The notes below the pieces were generated by a model. It ran no database searches. It worked only from the letters and a program-made list of their open reading frames with translations, and was not told the origin of the DNA. A stretch of 64,000 nucleotides of DNA from JAJYIW01 sp963781665. Lineage in GTDB: Bacteria > Chloroflexota > Anaerolineae > Anaerolineales > Anaerolineaceae. Where the stretch lies: the NCBI GenBank assembly GCA_963781665.1, contig CAWAGA010000002.1:2976001-3040000 (forward strand), read 5' to 3'. Position numbers and translations under genes: made by a program. Positions within the stretch are counted from its first letter, which is position 1. Each line of letters opens with the position of its first letter. Shown here piece by piece: positions 1 to 7,767 of this stretch.

Positions 1-504
1 TTGATCAAACATTACTACAAGCAATTCTTGTTTTGAAATCTCTCTAGCACAATCGAGAATATTCAAAGGTAACGCTAAACGAGTTGTTAAATCATTGAGA
101 TTTTTAATACCGGAAATATTGTCAGATTTTATAGCGAGAACCGAAATCCCTTTACTCTCTAGCTTTTCTAATATATCCCGCATAACGACCGTTTTTCCCC
201 CTCCAGGCTGGTCGATTATCATCCCCAATTTCTTGTTTTTGTCAACGTCTAAAATCCAGTCGAATATTTTGGAAGCCTCCTGTCGTTCGATATGGATTCC
301 CATTATTTCATTAGGATAATTCCTTAGTTCAGAACTCGCGCTATGTATAGCCGACTTTACCTCGCAAATATTAGGAAGCGACGTTGTACTTCTCTGAATA
401 TTAAAATTCTGAACTACATTGGCATGATCTCCTAAGACCAAACCAGTAGCCTGATCTATATTGATGTTATATTTGCCAGTCTCGATTTTGTTTTCAGGAC
501 ACAT
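1..504 (-). CDS. P-loop (STAND/NACHT-like) ATPase, N-terminal part only
   Basis: Reading the minus strand from an ATG at 502-504 gives 168 uninterrupted codons to the window edge, so the gene is partial at its C-terminus. After a short N-terminal segment there is a motif of the type GLVLGDHANVVQNF, which in my experience precedes many bacterial STAND ATPases. About residue 95-105 has a Walker A (DQPGGGKTVV), and the last visible residues (LLVVMFDQ) look like the start of Walker B. STAND ATPases act as signalling or immune switches; the effector part is not visible. The DNA is AT-rich compared with the ssb operon downstream. The P-loop assignment is firm and the STAND label is inferred. Confidence 0.65.
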   Translation of the reverse strand, partial: MCPENKIETGKYNINIDQATGLVLGDHANVVQNFNIQRSTTSLPNICEVKSAIHSASSELRNYPNEIMGIHIERQEASKIFDWILDVDKNKKLGMIIDQPGGGKTVVMRDILEKLESKGISVLAIKSDNISGIKNLNDLTTRLALPLNILDCAREISKQELLVVMFDQ

Positions 505-841
505 ATTTCTCTCTGTATCTCTTGAACAAATTCGGAGTATTAGAGGGGCTAAAATGAATTAAAGGATATCCGTATTAGGGCAAGGGATAAGGGATTAATC
601 GTTTTTTTTCTTTTGCGATTTTGAACTAATTATAAACGCTGAGACTTAAACGCGATATAAATTTTCTATGGTCATAATGTAATGAGCTGAGGATCTTCTG
701 TTGAAAGTGAATAGAAAAATGAAGATATTATGAGGGATATTTTCCAACGGTCTATCTATGGCGGAAAGAGAAGACAAAAGGAAAATCCCATTTATAAAAA
801 GGCAAAATCCATTTGTCGTATAATCGAAATTTTATTGCTGC
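505..841. other. Intergenic, AT-rich, no gene seen
   Basis: This is the divergent space between the ATPase (minus strand) and the ssb operon (plus strand). I see no convincing ORF. A TATAAT hexamer at 819-824 could be a -10 box for the ssb operon, but no good -35 lies 17 bp upstream. Confidence 0.4.
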
Positions 842-918
842 GGGACATTTGTCTCTCCCTTGACGGGACATTCGCCTATCGCCTTTCCCCTCCAAACGCC
901 ATACAATCTCCATATCGA
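842..918 (+). promoter_or_regulatory. 77-bp bipartite regulatory element, copy A (before ssb)
   Basis: Conserved blocks are GGGACATTTGTC (842-853), ACGGGACA followed by GCCTATCGC (863-882) and ATACAATCTC plus ATATC (901-916). The same blocks recur with exactly the same spacing at 11377-11453, upstream of the type IV secretion-like operon, while the sequence between blocks differs. GGGACATTTGTC and GGGACATTCGCC are 23 bp apart and resemble two sites for one regulator. The function is inferred from conservation of blocks and spacing. Confidence 0.55.
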
Positions 919-947
919 CACAACCTCTTTCCTATTGGAGCACTTGC

Positions 948-1397
948 ATGGCGCGCAACAACCTGACCTGGATCAAAGGAGATATCACCGGAGACGTTTA
1001 TTACGATGTGCTCCGGCTGGATTCTCAAGATGTCCAGTACCTGCGCCTGTATCTGATGGTCAAGGGGGTGATCGGAGCTGCCGGGGTCAAGGGGCTGCGC
1101 ATTTGCGTCTATGGCCCGCTGGCTGAGCTGGTCTATGGCCATGTGCGTAAAGGCAGCCGCCTGGGGGTGATCGGACACATCCAGCAGCGCACGACCCACC
1201 AGGGGAAAATGGTTTTCGAGGTTGTGGCAGAAGAGGTCGAGTTTCTGCGTAATATCGAATGGGAAGCCGGCGAGCGTGTCCGCAAGGATCTGGTCCAACG
1301 CGGTCTCTTAAGGCCGTCCTACAAGGATCAGGATATCAGCGGGGGAGGGAAAGAGGATTCTTCGACCGGTGATTTTACCCCAATCGAGAACTTTTAA
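948..1397 (+). CDS. ssb: Single-stranded DNA-binding protein (SSB-like, OB fold)
   Basis: 149 residues with an OB-fold pattern: an N-terminal strand (NNLTWIKGDITGD), a core VKGLRICVYGPLAELVYGHVRKGSRLGVIGHIQQR and an EVVAEEVEFL end strand, then a disordered acidic tail ending DFTPIENF. SSBs coat single-stranded DNA and recruit partners through the acidic C-terminal tip. The tip here ends in NF instead of the canonical PF, with DFTPIENF keeping acid plus aromatic character. It heads a run of co-directional genes (28-bp gap to the next). The shared element at 842-918 suggests co-regulation with the secretion operon at 11.7 kb. It may be an accessory SSB rather than the housekeeping copy. Confidence 0.75.
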   Translation: MARNNLTWIKGDITGDVYYDVLRLDSQDVQYLRLYLMVKGVIGAAGVKGLRICVYGPLAELVYGHVRKGSRLGVIGHIQQRTTHQGKMVFEVVAEEVEFLRNIEWEAGERVRKDLVQRGLLRPSYKDQDISGGGKEDSSTGDFTPIENF

Positions 1398-1424
1398 CCG
1401 CCATTCCGGAGGATCTGATCCGGG

Positions 1425-1937
1425 ATGAATGACCAGGTGTTTTCCCTCTCCTTCGGCTGGTTGCTGGTTCCCCTGAGCGTGATTTTGATCGTGCTGGGAG
1501 CCTTGAACTCACCCATGGATGAGCAGGGCCGGCCGATGCTGCTCCTGCCGGAGGTGAAGGCGGTCGCCGAATATCGTTCGGCCGTGAACAAGAGCGTCTC
1601 CGAAATGAGGCTACTGGATGGCGAGATCACGGCGGTGATGGGTGGGCAAAACAGCGACCTCTTCACTCAATCAGACCAGGCCCAGGCAGCTTTCGAGCAC
1701 GCTTTACGGATTGTCCAGGATATTGACGTCCAGACAGCCCCACCAGCGTTGGGCGGGTTGAAAGAAGCTGCCGGCCAGACCGCTGCGGATTACCTGGAAG
1801 CAGCCCGGCTGGCGCTGCGTTGGGTCAGCCTTCCAACGGAGGATAATGTTTCGGCTGTGGAGGATCAGATGTCAAAAGCACAGAAAGAACTGCAAACACT
1901 GGAGGGAAGCCAATGGATGGCAACGACATCACCGTAG
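1425..1937 (+). CDS. Membrane-anchored protein of unknown function
   Basis: 170 residues with one N-terminal membrane segment (about residues 8-26, GWLLVPLSVILIVLGAL) followed by a mostly helical, Ala/Glu/Gln-rich soluble part. I do not recognise the family. It lies 28 bp after ssb and overlaps the next gene by 25 bp, so it is probably translated as part of one operon. The topology suggests a cytoplasmic-membrane anchor with the bulk outside or at the membrane face. Confidence 0.6.
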   Translation: MNDQVFSLSFGWLLVPLSVILIVLGALNSPMDEQGRPMLLLPEVKAVAEYRSAVNKSVSEMRLLDGEITAVMGGQNSDLFTQSDQAQAAFEHALRIVQDIDVQTAPPALGGLKEAAGQTAADYLEAARLALRWVSLPTEDNVSAVEDQMSKAQKELQTLEGSQWMATTSP

Positions 1938-3181
1938 CTCAACTCCGCCAGCTCCTTGGTATACAGGATGAGCTGCGCCAGCAGGCTGAGAACCGCTGGC
2001 GCAACGCCCAACGAGAGCTGGTTTCGCTCCTGGAAGCCTTCGCCCCCGAAGAGGTCGAACGGCGTTTGAAGAGCGGCCTGGCCCTCGACAGCCTGGGAGT
2101 GGAAGAACTGGTGCAACTGGTCGATAATCACATTGGGTCTCGCATCCGGCGGCTTGCACGTGAAGGCAGTGAGAACGACCGCCTTCAAGAGTTGAAGGAT
2201 CAGCTCCAGGCCTGTCTGGATGAACAGAAAACACTGAGGATCGAACACCAACGCCTGATCGAAGAAAAGGAAAAACTGAACAGCGAACGAAACCAATTGC
2301 AGGCCCAACTTTCTGCCTTTCGACAGACCCTCTCTTCTCAGGTGACAAATCCCGCTCCAGGCTCAATTGAGCAACCTTTTTCCGGACAAACCTCTGAAAA
2401 AGGCGCTCCCGAGCCGGACTGGATGACTGCCTGGCGCAAAGCCGAGACCTTTGAGCGAGATTCCTCCGTACTGCGCCTGCTGGGAGAGACCGGCCTTTCG
2501 CGCCGGCCTCTCATCGAGCAGCAGGCTGCGGAACGGCTGGGTATTCGCCGGGCAGGCGGCAGTTTCCAGGCGCTGTTCAAGCGGATGGAAACGCTGGGGA
2601 TGATCGAGATCTTCCGCCCCTGGGATAACGCCTGGTCGAAGAGCGGTGGCAAAGCTCCCGATTTGATGCGCCTGGCGGAGCGCGGCCGGCTGGCTTATTG
2701 GCTGTTGGCCAACACCGATCCCGTTCCTAACGAATACGATGCATTGCTGGCGCGTCACGTCTCGCCGGAGCACACCCTGCTCAACCTGCAGGCAGCCGAT
2801 GTACTGCGTGAAGCTGGTTACCAGGTCAACGCCTTCCCATCCGATATCCACATGCCAGATGGCGGCCTTTTCAAACCAGATCTGGTGGCGGTCGATCAAA
2901 ACGGGCAGATCTTCTATATCGAGGTTGAAACCGAAGCCAACAAGAACCGCGAGCAGCGCCAGGCCAAGTGGCGTAACGCCTTGACGGCCGGGGGGAGCCA
3001 GCTTTACGTTTTCTGCGATAACCGGGCTTGTATGCGAAGCATCCGCAGCGAGATTAACTTCAGCCTGGGACGGCAGGCCGGGCAATACTTTCTCACCAAC
3101 CTGGTGGACCTTCAAGCCGGAAAACGCGCCTCGGACACTGGCATCTGGCTGGAAGTACGTCAAAATCAGCCTAATTATTGA
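1913..3181 (+). CDS. Coiled-coil / winged-helix / nuclease-like protein
   Basis: 422 residues. Residues about 85-150 are a coiled coil (repeated ELKDQLQACLDEQKTL-like heptads). A helical segment around 180-240 resembles a winged helix (LRLLGETGLSRRPLIEQQAAERLGI). The C-terminal part holds a PD-(D/E)XK-like core: KPDLVAVDQNGQIFYIEVETE followed by basic residues and a strand GSQLYVFCDN. That arrangement is typical of restriction-endonuclease folds and of replication-relaxation-like proteins. The metal-site pattern (PD...ExE) is visible; whether it cuts DNA is inference. It overlaps the previous gene by 25 bp. The partner ssb suggests a role in DNA handling. Confidence 0.55.
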   Translation: MDGNDITVAQLRQLLGIQDELRQQAENRWRNAQRELVSLLEAFAPEEVERRLKSGLALDSLGVEELVQLVDNHIGSRIRRLAREGSENDRLQELKDQLQACLDEQKTLRIEHQRLIEEKEKLNSERNQLQAQLSAFRQTLSSQVTNPAPGSIEQPFSGQTSEKGAPEPDWMTAWRKAETFERDSSVLRLLGETGLSRRPLIEQQAAERLGIRRAGGSFQALFKRMETLGMIEIFRPWDNAWSKSGGKAPDLMRLAERGRLAYWLLANTDPVPNEYDALLARHVSPEHTLLNLQAADVLREAGYQVNAFPSDIHMPDGGLFKPDLVAVDQNGQIFYIEVETEANKNREQRQAKWRNALTAGGSQLYVFCDNRACMRSIRSEINFSLGRQAGQYFLTNLVDLQAGKRASDTGIWLEVRQNQPNY

Positions 3182-3190
3182 GATTTGAGT

Positions 3191-3331
3191 GGTATGAACC
3201 CTCTGGTTTATTCCCCCCTCAATGGTTCAAACCCCCTGGTCCAAACCCTGCCAAATGGTCCATACCCCCTGGTACATACCGGGTTTGGACCTGGTTTATA
3301 CCGGGGTAACGTCTTAAGGGAGGTATATACC
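3191..3331 (+). promoter_or_regulatory. Array of nine GGTNYAWACC-type boxes (operator/iteron array, copy 1)
   Basis: Near-palindromic decamers start at 3191, 3205, 3224, 3238, 3257, 3271, 3282, 3293 and 3322. Examples are GGTTCAAACC, GGTCCATACC, GGTACATACC, GGTTTATACC, and the perfect palindrome GGTATATACC last. Start-to-start distances are 14, 19, 14, 19, 14, 11, 11 and 29 bp; 14+19 makes 33 bp (three helical turns) and 11 is one turn. So many evenly phased palindromic sites suggest cooperative binding of one dimeric protein, either as an operator controlling the downstream mini-ORF and membrane gene or as an iteron/centromere-like locus. The last box lies between the ribosome-binding site and the mini-ORF start. 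Confidence 0.75.
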
Positions 3332-3394
3332 ATGGGGGGGTTTTTGCCCTGTGCAGATTGGTTCCGCCATCCGGCAGAAATTGATGTAGAATAG
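3332..3394 (+). CDS. Conserved 20-residue mini-ORF, copy 1
   Basis: ATG at 3332 is preceded by AAGGGAGG (3316-3323). The 20-residue product contains CADWFRHPAE and ends DVE; its TAG is followed at once by the ATG of the 162-residue membrane protein, so translation is probably coupled. The second copy (7112-7174) keeps the frame, the length and 16 of 20 residues, and its changes fall mainly in the N-terminal five residues. It could be a leader peptide or a tiny partner protein. Confidence 0.5.
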   Translation: MGGFLPCADWFRHPAEIDVE

Positions 3395-3883
3395 ATGTTC
3401 GAGGAATTCATGGTCCGGTCATCTTTTTCTTGTCTTGGAATGCTGCTGCGAACGATTCTGGCGCTAGTCCTGGTCGCCGGCGTTGTTCTGATTGGTTTTG
3501 TCGCCTACAAAGGCAGCCAACCGATGAGCATCCAGGGAGCCAATGGGATGACCTACTGGCAGTTCATGGGTGACCGGCTGCAGGCGATCCACACCCTGCC
3601 TGCCAAATGCCAGGAGATGCACTTCACCGACTATGTCATGACGGTCCCGTTTTACCCGGTGCTGTACACCGTCGAGGGTCTCTACCCGGATAGCTTCCTG
3701 GCCAGGATGAGCATGCCTTATCCGGCAATCCCGAAGAACGTGACCTGGAGCCAGGCGCCCGCCGCCTGGTGGTCGCTGGTCGAGTACATCTCGTGGGATG
3801 CCTGGGTCACCCCGCATCTGCCGTCGATCATGCCGGAGTGCAATCTCAAACCGCCGGCACCGATGACGGCTGCCGTAAATTGA
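3395..3883 (+). CDS. Single-pass membrane protein, duplicated family, copy 1
   Basis: 162 residues: a short N-terminus, one membrane segment (about residues 12-37, LRTILALVLVAGVVLIGFVAY in shape) and an extracytoplasmic domain with conserved Trp/Pro/Tyr residues and two cysteines (PAKCQEM, MPECNL) that could form a disulfide. I do not recognise the family. The paralogue at 7175-7663 differs at 18 of 162 positions, mostly conservatively and without indels, which suggests both copies are functional. The start at 3395 is chosen because the mini-ORF stop abuts it; 3410 is a possible alternative. Confidence 0.65.
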   Translation: MFEEFMVRSSFSCLGMLLRTILALVLVAGVVLIGFVAYKGSQPMSIQGANGMTYWQFMGDRLQAIHTLPAKCQEMHFTDYVMTVPFYPVLYTVEGLYPDSFLARMSMPYPAIPKNVTWSQAPAAWWSLVEYISWDAWVTPHLPSIMPECNLKPPAPMTAAVN

Positions 3884-4185
3884 AATTTTAAAAACTGCCA
3901 GAAAAAATTGCATAGAGTCACCAATCATTTGAATCAAAGTTGGAGACTTCACCATCTACCAGCAAATTTATTTGATTATCTGATATTCGAGTCATAAATG
4001 CCATCAACTTGATCAGTTGATAAGACTACATGCCACACACAGGGCTTATATTATTATTTCCGATTGCTAAACTTATTGGTGACCCTCTCCATATCCCAAA
4101 ATCTCATTTATTACTTAAAAGCACAAAAATCCCTGTTGACCATATTCGCTAGCAGGGTTTCATTATTTCTTCAGCATTGTGCGCT

Positions 4186-5206
4186 TTACGAAAGATGCTT
4201 AATCCTTTTTAATGAGTAAAACTCATAGCCATCTTTTGTGGTGTATGTGATGATTTCCCATCGCGGGCTTTCACAGGATTTTCTGATAGTCATTCCTTCT
4301 TCTTTCGTGTGAGAAGAACCACAAAGATTATTTAAGTAGATACTTGCAAGGTTTAATTTCTGTTGTGGCACCAATTGGTCAAATCCTTTTTCATAATACT
4401 CGGCTGCCTTAATATAATCCACTTCAGTCATTAAATCTTGAAAATAAACATCTCCAATCAAGGGGCAAGCCCAAACAATTCCTGCGTCCGCTGCAGTTTG
4501 CATAAATTTTTTGTGCAGAATTAAAATCGCTTTTGCCTTCGTTATCCCGCTTATTGATGTACTGTCCTTCAATTTCCACATAAGTTTTAAAAGGGTTTTT
4601 ACTGACTTTTATTCTTTCAATATCTCTGATGATGGAATGTTCAATTTCTTCGGCCTGAAATACCTCCGTACAATCATTTTCAAACTGTAAGCGTAGTGAC
4701 CTTATCTCGGTCTGATATTTTCGAGCGTAAGAATTTCTATCAGTGTCAGATACCTTACAATCATTTGCATTAGCAACCGCGGAGACAAATCTGCTTATGT
4801 TATGCAAAGAGCCATATGCCCACTGTAAGAGTTCGGAATCAGTCTCATTGCCCGTTGTGTGTGCATTAATATTCCTGTCAGCCTGAAGATTATCCAGGAA
4901 CTGGTTTATTTTATCGAATCTACAATTGTCAAAAGGACTATCCTTGTGGCCTTTTAGAATAGCTGTAATGATAGTTGTATCCATATCTTCAATCGAATAG
5001 TTATCCATCCCTATTAGCTGCATTTTATTCCATGCACCTTCATAACTACGAGAATAATGAGATTTTACGCATTCTTTTACCTCATCATGAAATTTGGATT
5101 TCCAATCATCATCATAAAAATTCGCTGCCAGGGCCATCCTAAAATAATCTTGTAAAATGTGAGCTTGTAGTGTTTTTATTTCAGCTATCCTATTTCTGAT
5201 TTTCAT
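4186..5206 (-). pseudogene. HEPN/SEL1-like protein, one frameshift
   Basis: Read from the ATG at 5204-5206, the first frame (260 residues) has an RNINAH motif, the R-x4-6-H-type signature of HEPN nucleases and HEPN-like domains, followed by helices. Near 4507-4512 a run of six T on the plus strand appears to have lost one base: in the other frame the protein continues with FMQTAADAGIVWACPLIGDVYFQ and YIKAAEYYEKGF, which match SEL1/TPR-type repeats. The second frame runs to 4186. Restoring one base would give a single protein of about 338 residues. HEPN proteins often act as RNases in toxin-antitoxin or defence systems; that role is inferred. It lies in the AT-rich island between the two 660-bp repeats, next to an HTH gene on the same strand. 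Confidence 0.5.
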
Positions 5207-5291
5207 TGTTAGATCCTCCTATCAGTCGACAATCTGTGTATTTATCTTCTAACAGAATGGTTCCATCGCTTTAAACCATAATCAAATTTCC

Positions 5292-5924
5292 TCATATATC
5301 AGTCTCGTCTGTGTAATAGTTTTCGATGTCATTCTTTATTTTATAGATAGCAGGCCAAGTATCATGTCCCTGGGCGTTATGCGGAAAATGTTTCATTAGT
5401 ACTGTTGCAATTGCATCCTCCAGGTCCAGTTGAAATGCTTTTTGCTTTCCAAATATCATCTCATCAAATTGACGCAGTGAAATATCATGAATGATAAGAA
5501 TGTACTCTAAATACCTATGATAAAGCAATTTTCCGTCATATTTAATTCGTTGCTGTTTCAGAATATATGGAAATTTTTCTGCTTTAAGTTGGGATTTAAA
5601 TATTTCACGGACTGATTCATCTTTGATTTTCTCGGCTTCGCGATGATATTTTCCGGAAAGATAATCGGTGTCAACATCAAGATATTTTCCAAGAGTATCC
5701 ATTAACTCGGGAGATACTTCGCCGTCTTTGATTCCTCGTTCAATTGATTTGGACGACCAGCCAAAGTTATAGTCTGCTCCAAGTCTCCTAATACTGCTAT
5801 TTCTAAGCTTTAAGACTTCCGTTAAGCATTCTCTGTCTAATGGAAACTTTTTTGAATTTCTTATTTGCCATATGTATACACCTTCAAGATGCGGACATTT
5901 ATACGAATATTGTCTTGTCCACAT
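5292..5924 (-). CDS. XRE/Cro-CI-like HTH protein
   Basis: 210 residues. Residues about 38-92 have the pattern seen in small Cro/CI-type proteins of Gram-positive bacteria: SSIRRLGADYNFGWSSKSIERGIKDG followed by SPELMDTLGKYLDVDTDYLSG. The C-terminal half is helical and unrecognised. The gene is divergent from the zinc-ribbon genes; a promoter with an internal palindrome lies between them (5939-5967), so it probably regulates itself and its neighbours. The exact start is uncertain because the first 30 residues are atypical. Confidence 0.6.
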   Translation of the reverse strand: MWTRQYSYKCPHLEGVYIWQIRNSKKFPLDRECLTEVLKLRNSSIRRLGADYNFGWSSKSIERGIKDGEVSPELMDTLGKYLDVDTDYLSGKYHREAEKIKDESVREIFKSQLKAEKFPYILKQQRIKYDGKLLYHRYLEYILIIHDISLRQFDEMIFGKQKAFQLDLEDAIATVLMKHFPHNAQGHDTWPAIYKIKNDIENYYTDETDI

Positions 5925-5938
5925 CTGCTTTGCTTATA

Positions 5939-5967
5939 TTGAAGTGCTGACATTAATGTCTTATAAT
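5939..5967 (+). promoter_or_regulatory. Promoter with palindromic operator before the zinc-ribbon genes
   Basis: TTGAAG (5939-5944), 17 bp, TATAAT (5962-5967). The perfect 12-bp palindrome GACATTAATGTC (5949-5960) fills the spacer. A repressor bound there would block RNA polymerase. The divergent HTH protein is the obvious candidate. Confidence 0.6.
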
Positions 5968-6108
5968 GATGGTATCAAAAAAAACTGAAAATTACAAGTG
6001 TTTGTCGATTAAAAACGAGGCTACCCTAAAAGAAGAATTTATTAAAAAGCTATCGAAGCAGAAACAAGTATGGAATCAAAAACATATTTTCCTTTTGAAA
6101 GGAGGATA

Positions 6109-6372
6109 ATGGGTATGAATTGTACTGAGTGTGGAGGAAAGTTAGAACAAGTTGACCCCCGTGTGTGGGATTGTCCAGATTGTGGTACCGAATTTTTGAA
6201 AGGAGAAGATGGCAAGTTGTCTATATGCGGTTATCATAGTATTTATGATAATGATGAATCTGAACGGTTAAGCGTGTGGGACGCAGCAGATATTTATTTA
6301 TCAAATGGTTGCGATGAAGACTATATGTTCGGTTATACTCACGCAGAGCTAATGAAAGCTTCTGGTAACTAA
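6109..6372 (+). CDS. Small zinc-ribbon protein
   Basis: 87 residues. The start ATG at 6109 has a strong AAAGGAGG seven bases upstream. The N-terminus holds CTECGG...CPDCGTE, a two-CxxC zinc ribbon, followed by an acidic, aromatic-rich part (DNDESERLSVWDAADIYLSNG). The function is unknown. It is followed 46 bp later by another small CxxC protein. Confidence 0.6.
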   Translation: MGMNCTECGGKLEQVDPRVWDCPDCGTEFLKGEDGKLSICGYHSIYDNDESERLSVWDAADIYLSNGCDEDYMFGYTHAELMKASGN

Positions 6373-6418
6373 AGAATTATCAAAACCCGTTTATTAAAAT
6401 AGAAAGGAGATACGTTAA

Positions 6419-6610
6419 ATGAATAAAGAAGTATTTCCAGATGAGAACGTCAATTATGACGAACTCGAACAACATACATATGATGATGCAAAGGGATATA
6501 TTTTCTATACTTGTCCACTTTGTGGTGGTGAGTATCTTGCAACATTCATAACCGAAGAGAATGGTCAGACAATGTGTATTGACTGCTGGAATGAAAAGTA
6601 CGGCGATTAG
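6419..6610 (+). CDS. Small CxxC zinc-binding protein
   Basis: 63 residues, preceded by AGAAAGGAGATACGTTAA (good ribosome-binding site). It has CPLCGGEY near residue 32 and CIDCWNEKYG at the end, a likely zinc knuckle. The acidic N-terminus is unrecognised. It is probably co-transcribed with the preceding zinc-ribbon gene. Confidence 0.55.
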   Translation: MNKEVFPDENVNYDELEQHTYDDAKGYIFYTCPLCGGEYLATFITEENGQTMCIDCWNEKYGD

Positions 6611-7003
6611 AATTACCTGCGGGGAGAACCATCCGTGTCGTTGGTGCGACACAGGCGGTAGGCGGTTAGATTTCCGTTTCCAATTGGACGTAATATTATG
6701 GCTGCAGGGTTAAGTTCAATATCGGCTGACAACGGACATGTGGTTCTTATTTGCGATAATCGAAATCCAGCCTTTCAAGAAAAGGGAGAAGGTTTTGCAT
6801 CGTACCATGAGACACGATACACCCTAAAAGAGCCATCTGCACTTCGGAAATGTAATTGGTAGCGAATTGTCCAGCATATTATATTAACTTGGCTTACCGA
6901 AAATCTAACTTTGAAGTATGGGTTGTGATGTCACATCAGCGATTCGTCTGCTGTCCATCAAATCGAATCACTTGTTAGCATGACAAAGCCCATCTGATAT
7001 TCT
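6611..7003. other. Intergenic, no gene seen
   Basis: About 390 bp between the AT-rich island genes and the second 660-bp repeat. A short hairpin (GTGTCG, six-base loop, CGACAC, near 6633-6650) follows the last zinc gene; it lacks a T-run, so it is not a clear terminator. No convincing ORF is present. Confidence 0.4.
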
Positions 7004-7111
7004 GGTACAAACCCCCTGGTCCAAACCCTGCCAAATGGTCCATACCCCCTGGTTCATACCGGGTTTGGACCTGGTTTATACCGGGGTAACGTCTTAAGGG
7101 AGGTATATACC
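7004..7111 (+). promoter_or_regulatory. Array of seven GGTNYAWACC-type boxes (copy 2)
   Basis: Boxes start at 7004, 7018, 7037, 7051, 7062, 7073 and 7102 and repeat the 14/19/14/11/11/29 spacing of copy 1. The outermost two boxes of copy 1 are absent, because the duplication starts at box 3. Individual bases vary between copies (GGTTCAAACC against GGTACAAACC, GGTACATACC against GGTTCATACC) but stay within the consensus, which suggests selection. Confidence 0.75.
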
Positions 7112-7174
7112 ATGGGGGATTTTACGACCTGTGCAGATTGGTTCCGCCATCCGGCAGAATTTGATGTAGAATAG
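7112..7174 (+). CDS. Conserved 20-residue mini-ORF, copy 2
   Basis: The position, ribosome-binding site and TAG-ATG junction are the same as in copy 1 (3332-3394). Residues CADWFRHPAE and the DVE end are kept. The substitutions are in the N-terminal five residues plus one Ile/Phe change. Confidence 0.5.
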   Translation: MGDFTTCADWFRHPAEFDVE

Positions 7175-7663
7175 ATGTTCGAGGAATTCATGGTCCGGTC
7201 CCCTTTTTCTTGTCTTGGAATGCTGCTGCGAACGGTTCTGGCGGTCGTCCTGCTCGCCGGGGTAGTTCTGGTTGGTTTTGTCGCCTATAAAGGCAGCCAA
7301 CCGATGAGCATCCAAAGTGCCAAGGGGATGACCTACTGGCAGTTCATGGGCGACCGCCTGCAGGTGATCCACGCTTTGCCGGCCAAATGCCAGGAGATGC
7401 ACTTCACCGACTACGTCCTGACGGTTCCGTTTTACCCGGTGCTGTATACCGTCGAGGGTCTCTACCCGGACAGCTTCCTGGCCCGCATGAGCATGCCCTA
7501 TCCGGCGATCCCGAAGGACGTCCGTTGGAGCCAGGCACCTGGCGCCTGGTGGTCGCTGGTCGAGAATATTTCGTGGGATGCCTGGGTCACGCCACATCTG
7601 CCGTCGATTATGCCGGAGTGCAACCTAAAATCGCCGGCTTCGATGACAGCAGCTACAAAATAA
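7175..7663 (+). CDS. Single-pass membrane protein, duplicated family, copy 2
   Basis: 162 residues, 144 of them identical to the protein at 3395-3883. The membrane helix, the two cysteines and the Trp-rich extracytoplasmic part are conserved. Changes in the helix are all Ile/Leu/Val swaps, as expected under purifying selection. Function unknown. Confidence 0.65.
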   Translation: MFEEFMVRSPFSCLGMLLRTVLAVVLLAGVVLVGFVAYKGSQPMSIQSAKGMTYWQFMGDRLQVIHALPAKCQEMHFTDYVLTVPFYPVLYTVEGLYPDSFLARMSMPYPAIPKDVRWSQAPGAWWSLVENISWDAWVTPHLPSIMPECNLKSPASMTAATK

Positions 7664-7767
7664 TTTCCAAAAACTATATGATTCTTGGGATTTGTAATAG
7701 ACTTACTCCGCAGTTCGCTGACAAAAGTAAAGTTATTCTTAGACGACTCCTCAGTATCGGTTAGGCA

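Larger units (their letters stand above)
3224..3883 (+). repeat. 660-bp direct repeat, copy 1
   Basis: This unit (boxes, mini-ORF, membrane-protein gene) is repeated at 7004-7663 with a constant offset of 3780 bp and no indel that I could find. Upstream of 3224 and downstream of the stop codon the sequences are unrelated, so the repeat edges coincide with functional edges. Confidence 0.85.
7004..7663 (+). repeat. 660-bp direct repeat, copy 2
   Basis: Second copy of 3224-3883, same orientation. The two copies bracket the 3.1-kb AT-rich HEPN/HTH/zinc-ribbon island. Confidence 0.85.

Noticed and set aside
876..1298. 140-codon minus-strand frame over ssb
   Set aside because: Mirror frame of a well-supported OB-fold gene in GC-rich DNA.
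3185..3394. 69-codon frame across the palindrome array
   Set aside because: Its first 49 codons translate the boxes; only the last 20 codons, with their own ribosome-binding site, are conserved as a unit.
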